Positions 7,885-15,502 of a stretch of DNA of 64,000 nt are shown piece by piece; within the stretch, counting starts at the first letter, position 1, and every line of letters begins with the position of its first letter. The position numbers and the translations under genes are program-made. The notes below the pieces were generated by a model, which did no database searches, was not told the DNA's origin, and saw only the letters and a list, made by a program, of their open reading frames with translations. Source of the DNA: WLND01 sp040398845 (lineage in GTDB: Bacteria; Actinomycetota; Actinomycetes; S36-B12); NCBI GenBank assembly GCA_040398845.1, contig JBBATH010000004.1, positions 1 to 64,000 of the forward strand, read 5' to 3'.

Positions 7885-9531
7885 TCAGTGACCGGCACGC
7901 CGCCTTGCGGCCGCTTCAGCCCAAGTCGACTCTCCGGCCTCCCTGCGGATGCGATCGATATCCGCCCGAACGATCACCGATCCGCGATCCTTGAGAAGAC
8001 GTGAGTGCTCCTGCGTGTATCGGTACATGGCATCGACATCCGGGTCCTGATACCCGTACTTCACTGATGCGTCGTCGAAATTTCGCCACGGTGCGGCCAA
8101 CAAGGGAGATGTGTAGCTGCGTGCCTTGGCATTGAGTTCATCCTGCGTCAGTCCGCCACCGAGGAATTGGTAGGTGCTCGACTTACGAGGGAGCTCAGAG
8201 CGACTCGATGACTCACCATCACTGGCACGACGGGTGTAGTCGTGGTCGTTGAGCACATACGCAGGCACAAGTTGCGCAACACGACCAGCCTTCGGCAAGG
8301 ACATATCCGCCCCTGCCTTCCATGAACGGTAGCTGTACGGATGAATGTAGTACTCACCTGCTGCACCATGCAGACCGTCGAAGGCAACGTAGTCACTCAT
8401 GAAGGATGCGGTTCCGTACTCCTCGTTGAACACCGGCCACAGACGTCGAACGCGGTCGTCGATGCCCTCCCATTCCGCCTGATCCCAGGTTCCGGACATG
8501 AAGGACACGTCTGACAGGGCGTAGACGTAGGCGAGGATTCCTGCCTCGGTCATCTCGTCGAAGTTCATCGCAGCAAAGCGTCGATGCAGGGGGGTGATGG
8601 CGGCCTTCACCACATCGGCAATCTCATTGAGCGTCCGGATGAGTTCAGCCTTGCTACTCATGCCAACCGGGATGAGTCGGTCGGTGAAGATATCGGACGT
8701 GTAAAGGCCGACCCCAATGACATGCTGTTGGTAGGTCTCCGGAACGGTGTAGGCGCTGCCGAAATCTGTCACCTCAATGCGGACATCGTCAGTAATGAGG
8801 GAGAGCGTGAGGTTCTGGTACGGGATATCCGCAGCCACGCCATCCATCCATGGGAGGCCACTTTCAGCCAGAGTCAGGAAGTTCCGCACGTGAAGCATGC
8901 GTTGGTCGCCCAAGTTGTAGGGACCATTCGCATCCATCCCTACGCGACTCTCGCAGTAAACGAGGAAGCTGTACTGGCTCGTCACGGCACTGAATCGAGC
9001 CACCGCCGCGCGCAGTTCTTCGTCGACCTCATAGGCGTCGGCCTCGAGCACCTGAAGGACTCGCTCGTCGAGCACCTGGGACATGTCGCCCGCGGAGTTT
9101 GTCCAGATGTGACCGTCGTTGCGGCGGTAGGCAGACATGACCCGCTCGTGCCAGTCGATGACGTACCAGAGGTCCTCGAGATTGTCCTCTGGTCGCAGGA
9201 CCCCAAGCTTGATGAGCTCGACCCGGCCCTGCAGGTACAGCAATTGACCGCCCATGTTCGCGGTCAGCGTTCCGAGTTGGATGCTCGAGTTGCGCATCCG
9301 ATGGCCTACATCCTCGGGGCTGATGTGTTCAGAGGCTTTGCGGAGGATTCCGGGGTACATGTAATACGCCTGCATGAAGGACATCATGAAATACGGAAGC
9401 ATCGGGAATAGCTTGGATTCTTGGGCCGTCCGCGTGAGCAAATTTGGCACGATGGTGTCATCATGCTCGGCTAGCGCCGTGTTGACGAGGTGCAGTTGCG
9501 ATTCGCTGATACGCCACTCACTCACTGTCAT
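7885..9531 (-). CDS. Uncharacterised 548-aa protein translationally coupled to a swivel-domain protein
   Basis: I do not recognise this family. The protein is 548 aa, rich in aromatic residues (YYMYPG near residue 57, WHERVMSAYRRNDGH, YYIHPYSYRSW), with no signal peptide, no membrane span and no nucleotide loop. Its ATG (9531) overlaps the stop of the swivel-domain gene (ATGA) and has a clean GAAGGAG ribosome-binding site, so equimolar synthesis with that protein is expected. By analogy with phenylphosphate synthase and rifampicin phosphotransferase, in which a substrate-binding part works with ATP-grasp and phospho-His parts, it could be the substrate-binding component of a split dikinase. 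That is inference from gene order only. The strong ORF antisense to it is a coding shadow. Confidence 0.75.
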   Translation of the reverse strand: MTVSEWRISESQLHLVNTALAEHDDTIVPNLLTRTAQESKLFPMLPYFMMSFMQAYYMYPGILRKASEHISPEDVGHRMRNSSIQLGTLTANMGGQLLYLQGRVELIKLGVLRPEDNLEDLWYVIDWHERVMSAYRRNDGHIWTNSAGDMSQVLDERVLQVLEADAYEVDEELRAAVARFSAVTSQYSFLVYCESRVGMDANGPYNLGDQRMLHVRNFLTLAESGLPWMDGVAADIPYQNLTLSLITDDVRIEVTDFGSAYTVPETYQQHVIGVGLYTSDIFTDRLIPVGMSSKAELIRTLNEIADVVKAAITPLHRRFAAMNFDEMTEAGILAYVYALSDVSFMSGTWDQAEWEGIDDRVRRLWPVFNEEYGTASFMSDYVAFDGLHGAAGEYYIHPYSYRSWKAGADMSLPKAGRVAQLVPAYVLNDHDYTRRASDGESSSRSELPRKSSTYQFLGGGLTQDELNAKARSYTSPLLAAPWRNFDDASVKYGYQDPDVDAMYRYTQEHSRLLKDRGSVIVRADIDRIRREAGESTWAEAAARRRAGH

Positions 9532-10262
9532 GCTCCTTCGTTTGCTGGGAGGATAAGGGCCCGTGGCTTGCGGTCCTCATCGAGAAACGCCTCGGCGTTC
9601 TGAGCCTCGGTCGAGTACTTCACCGTCACCCGCTCGCCGTCCACGAGAGGTCGACTCAGTCGCGATGCCATGAGCGTCGGGACTCCAAATTCACGGCCAA
9701 GAATGCCAAGGTGACTGCGCACGGTCCCCGCGAGGCAGATCACGGCCTCGAAGTCGGGTAGCAATGGTGCCGTGAGCGTGCCGCCGCTGTCGTCGATTAC
9801 CGCGATGGTGCCCTCCGGGACCCCGTCGTCGATGAGACGATTGACGTCAGAAACCTTGCGGATCACGAGAACGTTTCCAGTGACATCGTCAGTCCGAAAT
9901 ACGTTGTCACCATCGCCGATCGCCCCCGCAGTGAACTCCGAGGCGTCGTAGTAGATATCGCCATCGGAACGAAGGACGTACATGTGCGGCTTATCGAGAA
10001 CGGAGATCTCGGCGCCCGCATAGAACTTGCGCCCTTGGGACGCCTGAAACTCGGTCAGGATGCCGTCAGCAATAGCCTGCGTCTGCTCCCGCGTGAGAAG
10101 TTGCGCCCAATGCTGGCCAACAAGCTCCGACCAAGTGCGACCCGATTTCTCAAGGTTCTCGTTCACCTGGGAGATCACCTTGCTCCGGGTCATTCCGGTA
10201 AGGACACCGCCGAGCGTGTCCTCTGGGAAGCTCCATTTGGGTTGACCAGTTGCGTACTTCAT
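9528..10262 (-). CDS. Stand-alone PEP-utilising-enzyme mobile (swivel) domain protein
   Basis: A 244-aa protein whose last ~120 residues match the phosphohistidine swivel domain of PEP-utilising enzymes: ICLAGTVRSHLGILGREFGVPTLM corresponds to the G-x-T-S-H-A-A-I-x-A-R-E-x-G-I-P pattern, with His184 as the likely phospho-acceptor. The first ~120 residues are not recognised. There is no ATP-grasp and no TIM barrel, so it must receive phosphate from another protein, plausibly the PPDK-like product three genes downstream. It resembles the architecture of phenylphosphate synthase subunits, where the His-carrying part is separate from the ATP-grasp part. The ATG at 10262 follows AAAGGCG. It lies 126 bp after the transporter lipoprotein, behind a strong hairpin. 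Confidence 0.82.
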   Translation of the reverse strand: MKYATGQPKWSFPEDTLGGVLTGMTRSKVISQVNENLEKSGRTWSELVGQHWAQLLTREQTQAIADGILTEFQASQGRKFYAGAEISVLDKPHMYVLRSDGDIYYDASEFTAGAIGDGDNVFRTDDVTGNVLVIRKVSDVNRLIDDGVPEGTIAVIDDSGGTLTAPLLPDFEAVICLAGTVRSHLGILGREFGVPTLMASRLSRPLVDGERVTVKYSTEAQNAEAFLDEDRKPRALILPANEGA

Positions 10263-10337
10263 TTCGCGCCTTTCCCTATGTCCGTACGGAATATCTCACG
10301 TGAGAACGAGGTCGTCGAGCGTGGCTCAACGCTCACC

Positions 10338-10373
10338 TGTCTGCCCCACCCTGAATAAAGGGCGGGGCAGACA
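10338..10373 (-). terminator. Intercistronic hairpin between the substrate-binding-protein gene and the dikinase genes
   Basis: A 15-bp stem (10338-10352 with 10359-10373) carries a single mismatch and a 6-base loop. It is strongly GC-rich, but no clear run of T follows it on the transcribed (minus) strand. It sits 16 bp after the stop of the binding-protein gene and 76 bp before the next start. It probably acts as a partial terminator or an mRNA-stabilising element that keeps the binding protein more abundant than the downstream enzymes, as is usual for ABC binding-protein genes. Confidence 0.7.
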
Positions 10374-10388
10374 AGACGAGTGGATCTA

Positions 10389-11594
10389 CTACTTCGCGAA
10401 GGCTGCTGTCGCCTCTTCCTTGGTGAGAGCACCTGACATGTCCGCACTTGGCGGGAACGTGTTGTCACACGCTGGCAGAACGCCCTCGAGGGTGTTGATG
10501 TAGGACGGGTACGAGATCAGCGTATCCCCATCCGTCGGGCCGAGTTCCGGTGCAGCGATCCCCTGAAACGCTGCGAACAGCTTGGCCAGGCTAAGCGCAT
10601 GCAGGTTCTGCGAACCGTCGAGGCTCTGAACCTGGAACTTCGGATCCTTCTTCACGGCCTTGTTAATCTCGCACACAGTCTCCATGGAGGCAGACTGACC
10701 GGTGATCGCCGGGTACGGCACGCCCGCTGCTTCATACGCGCGCATGATCGCCGGAATCGTGGCGGTGTAGGTCGAGATGATCCCGTTGATGCTCGGGTCC
10801 TTCTGAAGGAGACCGGTCACTGCCTGCTGGGTTGCTGCGGGATCCCAGTTGCCGGCAACCGGCTCGGGGGTCACAACAGTGATGCCTGAACCCTGATTGG
10901 CGATCGCCTTGTTCACTGCTGCGAGCGACGGGACATCAAAGAGGTTTCCGGCCGGACCACCGATGTAGGCGACCTTGCCAGCGTTGTTCGTGGCCTTGGT
11001 CAGCCACTCGACCCACATCTCCGCCTCCTGCTGCATATCGGGGATCACGTTGGCCGTGACATCAGCGGGAACCTTGGCATCACCGGGAATGGCATTGCCG
11101 TTTCCGATGAGCACGCCGGCTGCCTGAGCCTTCTTGAACGCCTCGACCGGCGCCTGTCCGAAGGCATCGAACGTCTCGATGACATTGGCACCCTGCGCGA
11201 CAAGGCTGTCTACGCCAGCGATGTACTGCTGAACGTCGAAGTTCGAATCGACGTAGAGGACATCGGTAACGTTCGGGCACTGAGCCGAAAGCTTCTCGAG
11301 GATGGCCTTCTTGCCGACCGCCCAGCCATTGCCGCCGTATGCATCGAGAATGCCGACAACCATTGGCTTTGTGCCGCAGTAGTTGGTGATGTCAAAAGGC
11401 AACTCACCGAGCATGATCTGCGTGCCGTCTACAGCTGGTGCTGCGGCTTCGCTCGAAGCAGGCGCTGCCGCCTGGCTCGAAGCTGGTGCTGCAGCCTCGC
11501 TCGGTGTTGTCGACGTGGACGACGAGCTACAGGCCGAGGCCAGCAGCAGCAGTCCGACGGCCGGAATTATTGCGGCCGCATGCATTTTTCGCAT
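10389..11594 (-). CDS. ABC transporter substrate-binding lipoprotein, ribose/sugar-binding (Peripla_BP_4-like) type
   Basis: A 401-aa exported lipoprotein. Residues 1-22 form a signal peptide with lipobox LASAC, followed by a low-complexity Ser/Ala/Pro linker built of repeated ASSQAAAP-type units (bases about 11440-11515), then a two-lobe periplasmic-binding fold (VVGILDAYGGNGWAVGKKA near residue 80; GNAIPGD; YIGGPAGN). This type feeds RbsA/RbsC-like ABC transporters, and the only matching transporter here is the fused ATPase-permease at 24864-27368 with the permease at 23852. The start at 11594 has AAGGAG. It is transcribed from a promoter carrying one copy of the island's palindrome. The ligand is unknown; recent catabolic relatives also bind aromatic or terpenoid acids, so a sugar need not be assumed. 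Confidence 0.88.
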   Translation of the reverse strand: MRKMHAAAIIPAVGLLLLASACSSSSTSTTPSEAAAPASSQAAAPASSEAAAPAVDGTQIMLGELPFDITNYCGTKPMVVGILDAYGGNGWAVGKKAILEKLSAQCPNVTDVLYVDSNFDVQQYIAGVDSLVAQGANVIETFDAFGQAPVEAFKKAQAAGVLIGNGNAIPGDAKVPADVTANVIPDMQQEAEMWVEWLTKATNNAGKVAYIGGPAGNLFDVPSLAAVNKAIANQGSGITVVTPEPVAGNWDPAATQQAVTGLLQKDPSINGIISTYTATIPAIMRAYEAAGVPYPAITGQSASMETVCEINKAVKKDPKFQVQSLDGSQNLHALSLAKLFAAFQGIAAPELGPTDGDTLISYPSYINTLEGVLPACDNTFPPSADMSGALTKEEATAAFAK

Positions 11595-11741
11595 TGAATC
11601 TCCTTAACTTGGATTGAGTTGAGACCCTGGACCGTCAAAGTGTCCAGGCCGCTTCGTTCCCTGCAACCTGCCCCTCACTTCGAAAACCAAAGTGAAGATG
11701 GCTATGCACGCACTGCATCATCCATGAGGAAGACGAATCAA

Positions 11742-11770
11742 AATCTACCTGCCGTTTGGTTTGAAATCAA
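11742..11770 (-). promoter_or_regulatory. Promoter and operator for the binding-protein/dikinase operon
   Basis: Reading the minus strand, TTGATT (11765-11770), a 17-bp spacer and TAGATT (11742-11747) form a sigma-70-type promoter. The island palindrome (11743-11760) covers the spacer and -10; its CGTTTGGT half is perfect and the other half matches 4 of 8. Binding there would block RNA polymerase, so repression is the simplest reading. Confidence 0.65.
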
Positions 11771-11950
11771 TAGCAATTGCAAACTTGGGGTAACTTCTTG
11801 ATAACGACGTCTTGCGTCAACCGTTGATCCACCGAGTGCCTGACGGGAGCAATCGTTGAAGTTTCACGTGGCTCAGACGCGTGAAGGGCGCGTTCTCGCA
11901 CACTCCGTGTCTGTAAACCTCATCTCCTGTGACTACTCTCAGAGGGGTAC

Positions 11951-11978
11951 TTGACACCCAACGACCGTTTGGTAAGTT
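11951..11978 (+). promoter_or_regulatory. Promoter and operator for the cyclase-MaoC-SDR operon
   Basis: TTGACA (11951-11956), a 16-bp spacer and TAAGTT (11973-11978) precede the GTG start at 12007. The palindrome ACCCAACGACCGTTTGGT (11956-11973) fills the spacer and matches the consensus in 7 of 8 and 8 of 8 half-site positions. A site between -35 and -10 is typical of TetR-family repression. Its position also shows that the cyclase cannot start at the upstream GTG 11929. Confidence 0.72.
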
Positions 11979-12006
11979 CAAGGCACCACAACATTTGGAG
12001 CGGGCA

Positions 12007-12954
12007 GTGCAGTCCTACGGAGGGTCCATCTGGACCGAATACGACGAGTTGCCAATCCACGAGGGGCTCGGTCTGCGCCACTCGTGGGGGCTCTTGGACT
12101 CCAACCTTGGATCACTGACCTTCCTAAGTCCTCTCGATCTCGTCGCTGCATCAGCGGGGGTGACTGAAGGGGAGACCATCCCGCTCAACATCTCCCTAGG
12201 GCTAATCGACCCGCCGATGTTCGGCCGGGTGGGTTGGAAACACACCGTTGAGGCTGCCGACAGAAACACGTTCGAGGATGTCCTCGACCGCTACAACCCG
12301 CAGTCCTCCTCGCAATGGGACGGCTTTCGGCATGTGCGGGCAAGGGAGGCCGGGTTCTTCGGCGGCATCACCGAGTTCGCTGAAGGCGACCTCGAATCCT
12401 TAAGCATCGAGCACCTTGCGCGCCGGGGCATTGCAGGACGTGGCGTGCTGCTCGACGTTGCTGGATGGCTGGAGTCACGAGGTACCCCCCTCGATCCTCT
12501 TTCCGGCGACCTCGTTGAGGCGAGCACCCTCGAGTTGGTGGCGGAAGCGCAGGGTGTCTCCCTCCAGCAAGGGGACATCCTGTGCATACGGCTCGGCTGG
12601 GTTGGCGCCTACCGGCTCCTGTCAGTCGAGCAGCGCGCGTCACCCGAAGTCTCAGGACGATTCACCGGTCTGCGCTCGAACGAGGACACCGTGCGCTTTC
12701 TGTGGAACAACCGGATAGCGGCTGTATGCACCGATAATCCGGCTGTTGAAAGCGCACCTGGCAATCTTGAGGACGGGTCCCTGCACCGTCGTCTCATCCC
12801 GATGCTCGGCATGGTCTTCGGCGAGTTGCTCGACCTCGACCCACTGGCCCGACGATGCGCAAGCATCGGACGCTACGACTTCCTCTTCGTGGCCGTTCCG
12901 CTGCCCATCCCGGGTGGCCTCAGCTCCCCAGCGAATGCGATGGCGATTCTATGA
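12007..12954 (+). CDS. Cyclase-family (PF04199) metal-dependent hydrolase, copy 1
   Basis: A 315-aa member of the cyclase/kynurenine-formamidase-like family: LRHSWGLLDSNLG at the start, then SSQWDGFRHVRARE as the metal-site region (a variant of the usual HxGTHxDxPxH) and GDILCIRLGW. The family hydrolyses cyclic amides, lactones or C-C bonds in cyclic diketones. I use GTG 12007, which has GGAG at 11997-12000 and matches the start of the paralogue at 30300-31223; the upstream GTG 11929 would put the promoter inside the gene. The two copies are close paralogues along their whole length. The gene overlaps maoC by ATGA. A plausible role is ring or lactone opening of an oxidised intermediate. Confidence 0.85.
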   Translation: MQSYGGSIWTEYDELPIHEGLGLRHSWGLLDSNLGSLTFLSPLDLVAASAGVTEGETIPLNISLGLIDPPMFGRVGWKHTVEAADRNTFEDVLDRYNPQSSSQWDGFRHVRAREAGFFGGITEFAEGDLESLSIEHLARRGIAGRGVLLDVAGWLESRGTPLDPLSGDLVEASTLELVAEAQGVSLQQGDILCIRLGWVGAYRLLSVEQRASPEVSGRFTGLRSNEDTVRFLWNNRIAAVCTDNPAVESAPGNLEDGSLHRRLIPMLGMVFGELLDLDPLARRCASIGRYDFLFVAVPLPIPGGLSSPANAMAIL

Positions 12955-13460
12955 ATGATTCAGACCTTACAAACTCCGATGGGCTGCCGGATCCGCTGGT
13001 GGCGGACGCTCCTGCCCAGTGCTGGTTCGAGGACATGCACGTGGGTCGCCGCTGGGTCACCCAGCGGCGAACGATCACCGAGGCCGACGTCGTAGCCTTC
13101 GCCGGACTTTCTGGTGACTTCAACCCTTTGCACGTCGACGAGGTGTTCGCTGCCGCAGGGCCGTTTGGCCGTCGGGTTGTCCACGGTCTTCTCGTCCTGT
13201 CAATCGCGACGGGACTTCGGCAGCAAAGCGGTGTCTTCTACGGCGTCATCAAAGCCTTTGCCGAGGTCAGGTCATGGACCTTCAAGCGCCCTGTATTCAT
13301 CGGCGACACCGTCACCGCAGTCACGACGGTGCTCGAAGCGCGACCCACCTCCAAGCCCGGTCAGGGCATCGTTGAGCAAAGGGTTGACGTGGTGAACCAG
13401 GCCGGCGACATCGTCCAGTCAGGCATCTTCGTCACACTCGTATCGGCTCGCCCAAAATGA
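12951..13460 (+). CDS. MaoC-like (R)-specific enoyl-CoA hydratase / dehydratase
   Basis: A 169-aa hot-dog-fold protein. The hydratase-2 signature region is ADVVAFAGLSGDFNPLHVDE (Asp and His catalytic pair) at about residues 45-65, followed by GRRVVHGLLVLSIATGLR. Members add water to trans-2-enoyl-CoA to give the (R)-3-hydroxyacyl-CoA, or act in steroid side-chain hydration. The ATG overlaps the cyclase stop; the stop overlaps the next start (ATGA), so the gene is embedded in a coupled operon with two SDR-type proteins. Together they can do hydration and oxidation of a beta-oxidation round. Confidence 0.87.
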   Translation: MNDSDLTNSDGLPDPLVADAPAQCWFEDMHVGRRWVTQRRTITEADVVAFAGLSGDFNPLHVDEVFAAAGPFGRRVVHGLLVLSIATGLRQQSGVFYGVIKAFAEVRSWTFKRPVFIGDTVTAVTTVLEARPTSKPGQGIVEQRVDVVNQAGDIVQSGIFVTLVSARPK

Positions 13461-13822
13461 GGACCGTGATTCGCCAGCGGCCCTGCGATTCACTGGACGA
13501 CATCAGTCACCAGTTGCGTGAAGCGTTCTTGGCACTTCGACAGGCAATCGAGGCCGAGAACCCGGTCGTCATCGTGGTCAGTGCGCCCGACCTCCTCGGG
13601 CAAGACTCCCTCGAGGGTGCTGCTCTGGCAACAGGACTTGTCGGCCTCATGCGAGCTGCGACATTCGAGGGCAGCGGCAAGGGTTGGCGTGTAAACGTTC
13701 TTGCGATCGACCCAGAAGCGGAGCCGCCAGCAGAAATGCTCGATATCGCAACACAGAACGGCTCGCTCAATGGCCAGATACTCAATCTTGGCTCTGGCCA
13801 CTTCGGAAAGATCGTTCCATGA
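13457..13822 (+). CDS. Half-size SDR-like protein lacking the Tyr-Lys catalytic pair
   Basis: A 121-aa protein resembling the second half of a short-chain dehydrogenase: the helix usually reading YxxxKAGLVGLTRALA appears as GAALATGLVGLMRAATFE, followed by GWRVNVLAID (normally RVNAVAPG) and NGQILNLGSG (normally GQVLxVDGG). The Gly-rich nucleotide loop and the Tyr and Lys are all missing. It is not decay debris: both ends are joined by ATGA overlaps to maoC and to a complete SDR. I infer a non-catalytic partner of the following SDR, but this is unproven. Confidence 0.68.
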   Translation: MRTVIRQRPCDSLDDISHQLREAFLALRQAIEAENPVVIVVSAPDLLGQDSLEGAALATGLVGLMRAATFEGSGKGWRVNVLAIDPEAEPPAEMLDIATQNGSLNGQILNLGSGHFGKIVP

Positions 13823-14544
13823 AACAACCTTGCGCACTCGTCACCGGTGCCGCCGGGGGACTTGGATTCGCGATTGCCCGCCGCCTTTCCGAAGCCGGGT
13901 ATGCGCTCCTCCTCGTTGACATGAACCCTGCCGTGTCTGACGTCGCAGCACGACTCGCAACCGCCGGGGCGAGGTTCGACCATTGTGTGGCCGACCTCTC
14001 CACCGAGGATGGCATCACCTCGGTGTCTGAGGCGGTGCTGGCCACCTGCCTACCCCTCCACCTTCTCGTGAACAACGCCGGGATCACTCGTGACGCGAGG
14101 CTCCAGAAGATGACTTCCGAGAATTTTGACCTCGTGATCGAAGTCAATCTCCTCGCCGCGATGCGCCTGACCTTGGGACTGGCCAGCCAGTTCGCCGACG
14201 GATCGTCAGTTGTCTCGATGAGTTCGAGGGCTGCTCTGGGGAACTTCGGACAGGCCAACTATGTGACGTCCAAGTCGGGCCTCATCGGCTTTACCAGAGC
14301 ACTGGCTCAACAATGGTCGCCCAGGGTGCGGGCCAATGTCGTATCACCCGGCCTCGTCGATACACCGATGACCCAGGCCATGCCGGACGACGTCCTAGCG
14401 AAGCTCGTGCAGAAGGTCCCCGCTGGACGCATCGGCACTCCCGAGGACGTCGCAAATGCCGTCACCTTTCTTGCTTCCGAGCAGGCGTCCTACATCACCG
14501 GGCAGGTTTTGACCGTCTGCGGGGGCAGGAGTCTGGCTCCTTAG
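13819..14544 (+). CDS. Short-chain dehydrogenase/reductase (FabG-like)
   Basis: A 241-aa classical SDR with TGAAGGLG at the N-terminus, NNAG, SMSSRAALGNFGQANYVTSK (Ser, Tyr and Lys of the active site), RANVVSPGLVDTPM and the C-terminal ITGQVLTVCGG. Expected activity is NAD(P)-dependent oxidation of a 3-hydroxyacyl-CoA (or the reverse). The ATG at 13819 overlaps the half-SDR stop; longer in-frame starts upstream are not supported. It is followed by an enoyl-CoA hydratase 41 bp downstream. The near-contact with a dead half-SDR suggests a heteromer similar in idea to heteromeric ketoacyl reductases. Confidence 0.9.
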   Translation: MKQPCALVTGAAGGLGFAIARRLSEAGYALLLVDMNPAVSDVAARLATAGARFDHCVADLSTEDGITSVSEAVLATCLPLHLLVNNAGITRDARLQKMTSENFDLVIEVNLLAAMRLTLGLASQFADGSSVVSMSSRAALGNFGQANYVTSKSGLIGFTRALAQQWSPRVRANVVSPGLVDTPMTQAMPDDVLAKLVQKVPAGRIGTPEDVANAVTFLASEQASYITGQVLTVCGGRSLAP

Positions 14545-14585
14545 CAATGCATGAACCACGGCACACCTGCAGGAGGAGATAGTTC

Positions 14586-15422
14586 ATGCGCGAGCATCAA
14601 GGCCCCGAGGATCGCCGCGTGTCCGCGTCCACCGCCGAGGAACCCCTCCTCGTCCAGTTCGCCGACGGAGTACTCCGCATCCAGTTGAACCGCCCGAAGG
14701 CCCGCAATGCCATCAACTGGGCAATGCGCAGAGAACTCCACCGGGTCCTCGATGAGGCGTCGCGCGACACTGCGGTTCGCGTCGTGGTCCTCGCGGGTGA
14801 TGAGCGTGCCTTTTGCTCTGGTGGCGACGTGAAGCAGATGGGTGGGGGTGAGACGGACACCTCGGACAAATTGATCATGATGAAGGCAATAAGTGAGACC
14901 GTGACTGGCATGCCGAAGCCGGTCGTCGCCGAGGTTCGGGGCCATGCTGCTGGCGCGGGCTTTGGTCTAGCCCTCATGTGCGATCTCGTCCTCGCCGATG
15001 AGACCGCCATATTCACATCCACATTCATTCGCATCGGACTCGTCCCTGACCTCGGACTCGCCTACTGGCTGCCCCGTCAGGTCGGACTGCACCGCGCGAA
15101 GGAGATCATCCTGACGGGGCGCGCAATCGGTGCGCAAGAGGCGCTCGCACTCGGCCTCGTCGCACGCGTCTGGGCCACTGAGACCTTCCGATCTCGTGCC
15201 GACGAATTCATCGCCATGCTCGCCGCTCAGCCCGCTGTCGGTATGGCGTTGACCAAGCCACTGCTCAATCAGACGTTTGAGACCAGCCTCTCGGACACCA
15301 TGGACTCTGAGCGCTTGGCCCAGATCACCGCCGCACATTCGAACGAGCATCAGGCATATCTAGTAGCGCTGCGCTCAGGAGCATCTGCTGCGCCGACCGG
15401 GGGTTCGCGTCCCTCAATCTAA
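14586..15422 (+). CDS. Enoyl-CoA hydratase/isomerase, PaaG-like
   Basis: A 278-aa crotonase. The oxyanion-hole segments are AFCSGGDVKQM and GHAAGAGFGLALMCDL. The first catalytic Glu of crotonase (GGGxELA) is replaced (GAGFGLA), and the second region reads IGLVPDLGLAYWLPR with Asp, which is the PaaG-like arrangement for isomerisation or ring-related steps rather than simple hydration. A GGAGGAG sequence lies 7 bases before the ATG. It ends the plus-strand operon that begins at 12007. Confidence 0.87.
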   Translation: MREHQGPEDRRVSASTAEEPLLVQFADGVLRIQLNRPKARNAINWAMRRELHRVLDEASRDTAVRVVVLAGDERAFCSGGDVKQMGGGETDTSDKLIMMKAISETVTGMPKPVVAEVRGHAAGAGFGLALMCDLVLADETAIFTSTFIRIGLVPDLGLAYWLPRQVGLHRAKEIILTGRAIGAQEALALGLVARVWATETFRSRADEFIAMLAAQPAVGMALTKPLLNQTFETSLSDTMDSERLAQITAAHSNEHQAYLVALRSGASAAPTGGSRPSI

Positions 15423-15431
15423 TCGGCCGTA

Positions 15432-15483
15432 TTGACAGACCAAAGACGTCCGCTATCATTATGTTACCAAACAGTCGTTTGGC
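15432..15483 (+). promoter_or_regulatory. Promoter and operator of the acyl-CoA dehydrogenase pair
   Basis: TTGACA (15432-15437), 16-bp spacer and TATCAT (15454-15459) make one of the best sigma-70-type promoters in the window. The palindrome ACCAAACAGTCGTTTGGC (15466-15483) lies immediately downstream over the expected start of transcription, matching 7 of 8 in each half-site. The ribosome-binding site GGGAGAGGGTGAG lies just before the ATG at 15503. Confidence 0.75.
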
Positions 15484-15502
15484 AGGCGGGAGAGGGTGAG
15501 AG

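Larger units (their letters stand above)
11595..12006. other. 412-bp divergent intergenic region with two operator-bearing promoters
   Basis: No gene is seen here. It separates the minus-strand binding-protein operon from the plus-strand cyclase operon and carries one promoter/operator for each. The minus-strand leader is about 140 nt and contains two small inverted repeats (11626-11632 with 11642-11648, and 11675-11680 with 11690-11695). The AT-rich block around 11730-11810 stands out from the GC-rich surroundings, as expected for promoter DNA. Confidence 0.7.

Noticed and set aside
8584..9411. 275-codon open frame on the plus strand
   Set aside because: It is antisense to the 548-aa gene, has an irregular composition (many His, Val, Arg) and no ribosome-binding site; a GC-driven shadow.
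11929..12006. Cyclase start at GTG 11929
   Set aside because: The region holds a -35/-10 promoter and operator, and the paralogue begins at the position matching 12007.
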